Assembly (NCBI GenBank): GCA_047967505.1 | Contig: CM106540.1 | Source of the DNA: Dipteris shenzhenensis | Taxonomy: Eukaryota > Polypodiophyta > Polypodiopsida > Gleicheniales | Strand: one strand, 5' to 3' | DNA: 64,000 nt | Shown: positions 57,801-64,000 of the stretch, in pieces | Layout: each line of letters starts with the position of its first letter | Numbering within the stretch: the first letter of the stretch is position 1 | Notes under the pieces: generated by a model | Databases searched by the model: none | Told to the model about the DNA's origin: nothing | The model's input: the letters and a program-made list of their open reading frames with translations, nothing else | Program-made: the position numbers and the translations under genes

Positions 57801-59585
57801 CACATTCTCTCTTGCCTCTCTTTGTTGCATAAACACCACTATAGATCTTCAAATCTGATGAATATGCTCGCTCTAGAGTAACCTGCATGGCTTCTTTGTC
57901 TTTTTTATCAACAAAAATGACAATGTTGCAAATTGCCACTTTGCTAATGGTGGTATATACTATTCTATCAATGAAGTTATGGATATCATCGCTAGAAACT
58001 TCATTGATAAAGAATAGTTGTGGCTTATCCCATGCTGACTCATTCTTGAAGAAGTCATCTTCTGAGACTCCCCTGAAGTTCACAAGCTTTCCAGACTCTG
58101 CCGTAACCTCTACATTGAATTGAAAGCTTTGGTGCATATCTGTTGGCATCCTTATCTCGCTGATTAATCTTTCCACATATGCAACCACTGTTGTGGGATT
58201 TCTTTTCTCATATAAGAGGTTACTATTTCTTACCCATCTTCATCCTTTTTAATCCACCTGTTTGCCCATAGCTTTATCTTGGGTGTTGACAAAGAAGCTA
58301 TATGCTTCACCACATTATAGTCAATGTTACAATGAGTAAGTGGAATTTGTTTCTTTGATAGCAAATACTTAATGGCACTATGCACTGCATCACGCCTCAC
58401 CTATACATTGATGCATTCTTCCATGCAGTGGTCTTTGCCTTTTTTTCCAAAAAACCATTCTTTCTTTAAAATTTTTTGTGCTGCCATGGATGCATAATTG
58501 TCAGGTAAGTACTTTATAGGCCTCCACATCCTTGCCGTCAACTCCTTATCCATTACCTTTGACTTTCCAGAGATAAACAAAGGAGCTTCATAGGTCAACT
58601 GTCCATGCTCACAAGCAATGCACGTTTCAAGCATCTCATTGAACACTTCAATAGGACAAAATATGATAGAAGTGTAGTCGGCATATCTGTCCCTCACCAC
58701 CTTGAGGCTTGTCATACTTTCTTCTCGCTCTTGAGTTCCCCTAGGCACAACTGCACTCAAAGAAGTATAGAAGTTCGTGAGTGTGTCGGCATCTGCTTTT
58801 GTGACCTTTCGCTTCAAATCAGGATTTGGAGAACCAAATGTTGTCCATATAAACCATGCCTTCTGTAAGACCTCTGATGTTGAGGATATCTTACGCTTTC
58901 CATGGACATAATGATTAAGTCTTTTGGACTCAATCAAATACTTGATCTCATGCTTGAATATACAGATTGTTGCAGGATAATAATGGAATGAACTTATCTT
59001 TGCAAATTGTTCTGAAGTGAGTCTTTTGACCTCCTTTGCTTCCTTTGCGATCTGATTACAAGCATAAGCCCAATGTTGACCATCAATGGGCTGGAATCTG
59101 CAATGAAGGAGGAATTCCTTCTTTGCTTCCTTTAGCATATTCTCACCTTGTGCCTCTTCACCTTGTTCATGTGGAATATTTTTAAGAGTGTCTTTAAAGA
59201 ATCAACTAAAGGTTTCCTCGAAATGTGTAGGCCCTATAAATGTTATTTGATCCAGAAAACTATTTTTGATTGGACAAAACATTATTGGGCGCAAGACCAC
59301 ATTGCTTGCCACAGGTTTCTTACCATCTCTCAAAGCCTCGTATATTTGTAGTGCATAGGATATATCAAGGCTTCGACTATTAGTAAAGAGAGCTGCAGCT
59401 TCCACATCTTTGGGATTCACAAACCACGTCCTTTGACCCCAGATATATCCCACATCATCATCTGTAACTGCTTCATTAAGACGCAGATTAAGATTTTTGA
59501 TTGATGTGAGTTCATCCTCATCATCTTCAGCCTCAGGTTCTGAGTCTTCTTCATCTTTCTCTTCTTTTAACCGTTTTTCATCCAC
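54866..59585 (-). pseudogene. Multi-exon gene with ParB-like segment and C-terminal Ulp1 (C48) protease, in-frame stops
   Basis: Exons (minus): 59585-58234, 58201-57241, 57148-56814, 56677-about 56503, then protease exons about 56425-56333 and 56253-55954, with a second set about 55650-55549 and 55470-54866. The first three introns are GT-AG with matching phase. Exon 1 reads YALQIYEALRDGKKPVASNV and FQPIDGQHWAYACNQ, a ParB-like 'DGQHR' with R changed to W. Exon 2 is a 320-codon unknown region, vaguely methyltransferase-like (GGSLLLTMMANLAPVGWEV), with an acidic tail. Exons 3-4 enter the Ulp1 domain (KELNDNVILAIL, SPLNFYGVRVIFMPYH). The catalytic histidine is in SHWSLIVWDLE (copy 1) or EHCSLVVWDLE (copy 2); glutamine and cysteine are in EQKDGHNCGWRVAYN and EQEDGHSCGWRVAYN. 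In-frame stops lie at 59202, 58401 and 56909. Ulp1-type proteases cleave SUMO-like proteins and occur in several plant DNA transposons. Confidence 0.65.
54914..55190 (-). repeat. 143-bp tandem duplication in the protease gene's C-terminal tail
   Basis: 'ggaggctgtggtgct' recurs at 54924 and 55067. It encodes two copies of a tail with KEE.TEST.KALHTTEEVE and APQPPLEASEELP. A further short duplication near 54960 shifts the frame before the likely stop at 54866. Confidence 0.88.
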
Positions 59586-59619
59586 ATTATCTCTCTCTAT
59601 AGTGGGACGATGTCTTTTT

Positions 59620-61080
59620 TTTGGGGTCGAGGGAGGGAGGGGGCGGGGGGGTCTGGTGGCCGGGGCCGCCAGGACTCCTGGAGGGGAGAGGGGAGGGGGT
59701 GGGGGGGGGTTGGGGTCGAGGGAGGGAAGGGGGGGGGGTCTGGCAGCCGCAACCGCCAGGACCCCTGGAGGGGGGAGGGGAGGGAGGGGGTGGGGTCAAG
59801 GGAGGGAGGGGGGGTCTGGCGACCGCGGCCGCCAGGACCCCTGGAGGGGGGTCGGAGTCGAGGGAGGGGGGGTTGGGGTCGAGGGAGGGAGGGGGTGGGG
59901 GGGTCTAGCGACCGCAACTGCTAGGACCCCTGGAGGGGGGAGGGGAGGGGGGGGGGGTTGGGGTCGAGGGAGGGGAGGGGGGGTATGGGGGCCACGGCCG
60001 CTAGGGGGGTGGGGGGGTTGGGGTCGAGGGAAGGTAAGGGGGGGGGGTCTAGCAGCTGCGGCCGCCAGGACCCCTGGAGGGGGGAGGGGAGGGAGGGAGT
60101 GTGGGGGGGTTGGGGTCGAGGGAGGGAGGGGAGGGGAGGGGGTTTGGTGGCTGTGGCCGCCAGGACCCCCTGGAGGGGGGAGGGGAGGGACGGGTTGGGG
60201 GGGCGAAGGAAGGGGGAGGGGAGCCGGGTAGGGATGGGGGGGGGCAGAGGGGGGGAGGGGAGTGGGGGCAGGGTCGAGGGAGGGAGGGGCGGGGGGGGTC
60301 TGGCGGCCGCATCCACCAGGACCCCCTGGAGGGAGGGGGGAGGGGAGGGGAGGGAGGGGGTCAGGGGGGTTGGGGTCGAGGGAGGGAGGGGGGGCGGGGC
60401 AGGGGGTCTGGCGGCCGCAGCCACCAGGACCCCCTAGAGGGGGGAGGGGGTGGGGGGGCTGGGGTCGAGGGAGGGAGGGGGCAGGGGGGGTCTGGCAACC
60501 GCGGCCGCCAGGACCCCTGGAAGGGGGAGGGGAGGGAGGGGGTGGGGGGGTTGGGGTCGAGGGAGGGAGGGGGGCGGGGGGGTCTAGCGGCCACAGCCGC
60601 CAAGACCCCTTGGAGGGGGGAGGGGGTGGGGGGGTGGGGTCGAGGGAGGGACGGGGCGGGGGGGGTCTGGCGGCCGCAGCCGCTAGGACCCCTGGAGGGG
60701 GGGAGGAAGGGAGGAGTTGGGGGGGTTGGGGTCGAGGGAGGGAGGGGGCAGGGGGGTCTGGCAACTGTGACCACCAGGACCCCTGGAGGGAGGAGGGGAG
60801 GGACGGGGTGGGGGGGTTCTGGCGACTGCGGCCGCCAGACCCCCAAGGAGGGGGGGACGGGAGGGGGGAGGGGAGCGGGGGCGAGGTCGAGGGAGGGAGA
60901 GGGGGAGGGGAGCCAGGTAGGGAGGGAGGAGGGGGCAGGCAAGGGCAGGGGGTAGGGAGGGGGGATTCTGGCGCGGCCATCAGGACCCTCCACAGGGGGA
61001 GGGGAGGGAGAGGGTGGGGGGGATGGAGGGGTCGAGGGAGTGGGGGGAGGGGAGGGGAGGGAGGAAGGGGGGGAGGGGAG
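59620..61080. repeat. G-rich satellite, about 13 units of 85-110 bp with palindromic core
   Basis: Each unit has GGGTCTGGCGGCCGC.GCCGCCAGGACCCC-like text followed by GGAGGGGGGAGGGG and TTGGGGTCGAGGGAGG. Cores begin near 59649, 59738, 59816, 59906, 60050, 60146, 60300, 60408, 60491, 60582, 60668, 60758 and 60823. G-quadruplex-prone on the plus strand. Long proline- or glycine-rich frames (up to 394 codons) are translations of this repeat. Confidence 0.95.
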
Positions 61081-61235
61081 CGGAAGGAGAGAGAGGGGAG
61101 AGGAGGGAGGGGAGAGAGAGGGAGGGGAGAGGGGAGAGAGAGAGAGAGTGAGGGAGAGAGAAGCGAGGGAGTAGAGGGAGTAGAGGGAGAGAGAGAGAGA
61201 GTGAGGGAGAGAGAAGTGAGGGAGTAGAGGGAGAG
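61081..61235. repeat. GA/GGGA-rich tract joining the two satellites
   Basis: GAGAGAGGGAGG-type purine sequence with a short duplicated GAAGCGAGGGAGTAGAGGG block. Confidence 0.9.
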
Positions 61236-61249
61236 AGGTCGAATTCTTA

Positions 61250-61580
61250 CAAGAGCGACAAATAAGATTTGACTTAGGAAAAGAATGAAAGGGACTTACG
61301 AGAAGAAAGTATCAAGAAGAATGTTGAACACAAATTTGAATTCTTACAACTAAGAGTAGAACTATCACGAGCAAGAGCGACAAATAAGATTCTTGCTCAA
61401 ATAAGATTTGACTTACTATCACAAGCAAGAGCGACAAATAAGACTTGACTTACGAGAAGAATGAAAGGGACTTACGAGAAGAAAGTATCAAGAAGAATGT
61501 TGAACACAAATTTGAATTCAAAAGGAACGTACGAGAAGAAAGTATAAGAAGAATGTTGAACACAAATTTGAATTCAAATT
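61250..61580. repeat. Scrambled tandem units (CAAATAAGATTTGACTTACGAGAAG...)
   Basis: 'gcgacaaataaga', 'gggacttacgagaagaaagtat' and 'agaagaatgttgaacacaaatttgaattc' each occur two to three times in varying order. Confidence 0.85.
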
Positions 61581-61653
61581 TATAATGAATTCAAATTTCC
61601 CTCTCTTTTTTGAAAATTCAAATTTATGCGTGGGAGGAGTGGGCTAGTTTTTC

Positions 61654-61761
61654 TTATATATACTCTTCTTTCCATTCATTCATTCTCACTCTCTCCTCAT
61701 TTCATTAAAGCAACCAAGAGTTGAAGAGAAAGGATAAGCTGAGCCTTACTTTTTTCACTTT
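61654..61761 (+). promoter_or_regulatory. Possible promoter: TATATATA box and CT-rich leader
   Basis: 'cttatatatactc' near 61654 is followed by 'cattcattcattctcactctctcctc' and a purine-rich segment, a layout like a plant (or LTR) promoter and transcript start. No coding region follows on the plus strand, so this is only a suggestion. Confidence 0.25.
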
Positions 61762-61968
61762 TTCCAAGTACTTGCTTTCTTTTTCATTCGTCTTGTAATT
61801 CTTTTTCTTTACTTACAATTCTTTTTCAATTAGTTTCTTGTTAAAGTTTTTGAGTTCTATTTCTTAAAATTTGTCTTGTAATTCTTTTTCTTTACTTATA
61901 ATTCTTTTTCAATTAGTTTATTGTTAAAGTTTTTGAGGAGGGGGGTTTTTTAGAAGGCATTACAATTC

Positions 61969-63015
61969 TTTTTAAATTAGTTTCTTATTTGAGTTTTTGA
62001 ATTCTATTTTAATTAGTTTTCTTATTTATATTTGAGTTTGTAAATTTGAGAAATGAGAGAGAATAGGGAGGGAGAGAAAGAGAGAGGAGAGAGGGAAAGA
62101 GAGAAATTAAGAGAGAGAAGAAGGGCTCTTGGCAGCCGTGGCTGCCAAAGGGAGAGAGAGAATAGAAATGAGAGAGAGAATGAGAAATGAGAGGAGTAGG
62201 GAGGGAGAGAAAGAGAGAGAGGAGAGAGGGAGAGAGAGACAGAGAGAGATTCACAGAGAGAAGAGGGGATCCTTCAATGAGAGAGAAGAGTAGGGAGGGA
62301 AAGAAAGAGAGAGGAGAGAGAGGGAGAGAGATTAAGAGAGAGAAGAGGGTCTCCTGGCGGCCGTGGCTGCTTGAGGGAGGAAGAGAGTAGGGAGAGAGAG
62401 GGAGAGAGAGAAAGAGAGAGAGGAAGAGAGAGAGAGAGAGGGAGAGAGAGGGAGAGAGAGAGAAGTTTAAGAGGGAGAGAGAGTTTTTAAATTAGTTTCT
62501 TATTTGAGTTTTTGAGTTCTATTTTAATTAGTTTCTTATTTATATTTGAGTTTGTAAATTTGAGAAATGAGAGAGAATAGGGAGGGAGAGAAAGAGAGAG
62601 GAGAGAGGGAAAGAGAGAAATTAAGAGAGAGAAGAGGGGCTCTTGGCGGCCGTGGCCGCTAAAGGGAGAGAGAGAATAGAAATGAGAGAGAGAATGAGAA
62701 ATGAGAGGAGTAGGGAGGGAGAGAAAGAGAGAAAGGAGAGAGGGAGAGAGAGAGAGAGATTCATAGAGAGAAGAGGGGATCCTTAAATGAGAGAGAAGAG
62801 TAGGGAGGGAAAGAAAGAGAGAGGAGAGAGAGGGAGAGAGATTAAGAGAGAGAAGAGGGTCTCCTGGCGGCCGTGGCTGCTTGAGGGAGAGAGAGAGTAG
62901 GGAGAGAGAGGGAGAGAGAGAAAGAGAGAGAGGGAGAGAGAGAGAGAGGGAGAGAGAGAGAGAGGGAGAGAGAGAGAAAGAGAGAGAGGGAGAGAGAGGC
63001 AGAGAGAGAGAAGTT
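61969..63015. repeat. Two-copy 515-bp duplication within GA-rich satellite
   Basis: 'tttttaaattagtttcttatttgag' begins copies at 61969 and 62484. Each then reads ATTTGAGAAATGAGAGAGAATAGGG, GA repeats, a GGCNGCCGTGGCNGC core and a CTCCTGGCGGCCGTGGCTGC core. Confidence 0.93.
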
Positions 63016-63532
63016 TAAGAGAATGAAACGTGGCGAGAGGAGAGAGGGAAAGAGAGAAATTAAGAGAGAGAAGAGGGGCTCTTCGGGGCCGTGGCCACCA
63101 AAGGGAGAGAGAGAATAAGAAATGAGAGAGAAGAGTAGGGAGGGAGAGAAAGAGAGAGAGGGAGAGAGACAAGAGATTAAGAGAGAGAAGAGGGGCTCCT
63201 TAAATGAGAGAGAAGAGTAGGGAGGGAAAGAAAGAGAGAGCTAAGACTTGGTCGCCAAAGGGAGAGAGAGAATGAGAAATGAGAGAGAAGAGTAGGGAGG
63301 GAGAGAAAGAGAGAGAGGGAGAGAGACAAGAGATTAAGAGAGAGAAGAGGGGCTCCTTAAATGAGAGAAGAGTAGGGAGGGAAAGAAAGAGAGAGCTGAG
63401 AGAGGGAAAGAGAGAAGAGAGTCTCCTGGCGGCAATGAGAGAGAAGAGTAGGGAGGGAAAGAAAGAGAGGGAGGGAGAGGGAGAGAGAGAGAGAGAGAAG
63501 AGGAGGGAGACTTAGGGAGAGAGAAAGAGAGA

Positions 63533-63577
<45 letters not shown>

Positions 63578-63689
63578 GGAATGAAACTTCTCTCCTAGAA
63601 GAGTAGGGAGGGAAAGAAAGAGAGGGAGGGAGAGGGAGAGAGAGAGAGAGAGAAGAGAAGAGGGAGACTTAGGGAGAGAGAAAGAGAGA

Positions 63690-63772
<83 letters not shown>

Positions 63773-63887
63773 AAAGAGGGACTGAAACTTCTGTGCTAGA
63801 GGGAGGGAGAGAGTAGGGAGGGAGAGGGAGAGAGAGAGAGAGAAGAGAGGAGGGAGACTTAGGGAGAGAGAAAGAGAGAGAGGGAGA

Positions 63888-63945
<58 letters not shown>

Positions 63946-64000
63946 TGAGAGAGAAGAGAGGAGGGAGACTTAGGGAGAGAGAGATAAAGAGAGAGGGAGA
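63016..64000. repeat. GA-rich satellite continuing to the window end
   Basis: Units with AGAGTAGGGAGGG(A)GAGAAAGAGAG, GGGGCTCCTTAAATGAG and GGAGGGAGACTTAGGGAGAG blocks recur. From 63480 the array is mostly GAGAGA/GGGAGA with AATGAAACTTCT inserts. The right boundary is outside the window. Confidence 0.93.

Noticed and set aside
32926-59585. In-frame stops explained by U-to-C RNA editing or stop-codon reassignment
   Set aside because: Such editing is known in organelles of ferns and hornworts. These genes have spliceosomal introns and lie beside nuclear retrotransposons, and other genes here (24983-26878) use normal stops. Mutation of methylated cytosine is simpler.
59796-60980. 394-codon proline-rich open frame and several glycine/arginine-rich frames of 100-320 codons
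   Set aside because: They are translations of the G-rich satellite in every frame. Length comes from repeat composition lacking stops, not from selection.
61969-64000. CRISPR array
   Set aside because: The repeats are low-complexity GA satellites without uniform spacers, and the window is eukaryotic.

Overview
This looks like nuclear DNA of a land plant, most likely a seed-free plant such as a fern. The signs are: an N-myristoylated glutaredoxin-like protein of the plant type with a C-terminal CxxC cluster; spliced genes with GT-AG introns; pentatricopeptide-repeat (PPR) relics with the 'AQNGHG..LQLF' wording common in ferns and lycophytes; a lectin-receptor fragment; several Copia retrotransposons; and very many GA, CA and CT microsatellites. 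The species assignment is inference. Only two host genes look convincing; transposable elements, their decayed coding regions and simple repeats fill most of the rest.

Layout. 0-7 kb: minisatellites and microsatellites, plus the first exon of a membrane-anchored F-box protein gene (minus, 3422-4018). 6.9-7.3 kb: a fragment of a G-type lectin receptor gene. 7.65-13.09 kb: a full-length but broken Copia element with LTRs, PBS, polypurine tract and a 5-bp target duplication, followed by nested hairpin (MITE-like) repeats. 14-24 kb: repeat-rich DNA with a CACTA-like relic (about 15 kb), a truncated Copia gag-protease (19-20 kb) and long GA/CA tracts. 24.98-26.88 kb: an intact 631-codon glutaredoxin-like gene (minus). 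27.9-32.6 kb: repeats and no recognisable gene. 32.9-34.75 kb: two convergent unrecognised transposon-style genes with in-frame stops. 37.2-38.2 kb: a very old Copia relic.

42.2-59.6 kb is the most interesting part. It holds a small charged gene; a four-exon MULE-type transposase gene; a LINE relic; a roughly 12-exon gene whose product joins a ParB-like 'DGNHR' segment to a DNA adenine/N4-cytosine methyltransferase-like C-terminus; PPR pseudogenes with a perfect 53-bp inverted repeat; and a multi-exon gene with a second ParB-like 'DGQH' segment and a C-terminal Ulp1 (peptidase C48) domain whose last exons are duplicated. Candidate inverted ends (43844-43880 and 54641-54679) and a 75-bp direct repeat (43714-43788 and 54694-54768) bracket about 10.8 kb. 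I infer one large, or composite, DNA transposon system that carries a bacterial-type ParB-methyltransferase module and a SUMO-protease-like module beside a MULE transposase. The copies are decayed, mainly by in-frame stops.

59.6-64 kb: a G-rich 85-110 bp satellite, then GA-rich satellites. Both contain the same palindromic core, TGGCGGCCGYGGCCGCCA-like, and they start right at the 5' end of the Ulp1 gene.

Limits: domain names come from reading translations by eye, not from profile searches. Exon borders are read from GT/AG signals and phase. Stretches called empty mean only that I recognised nothing there.
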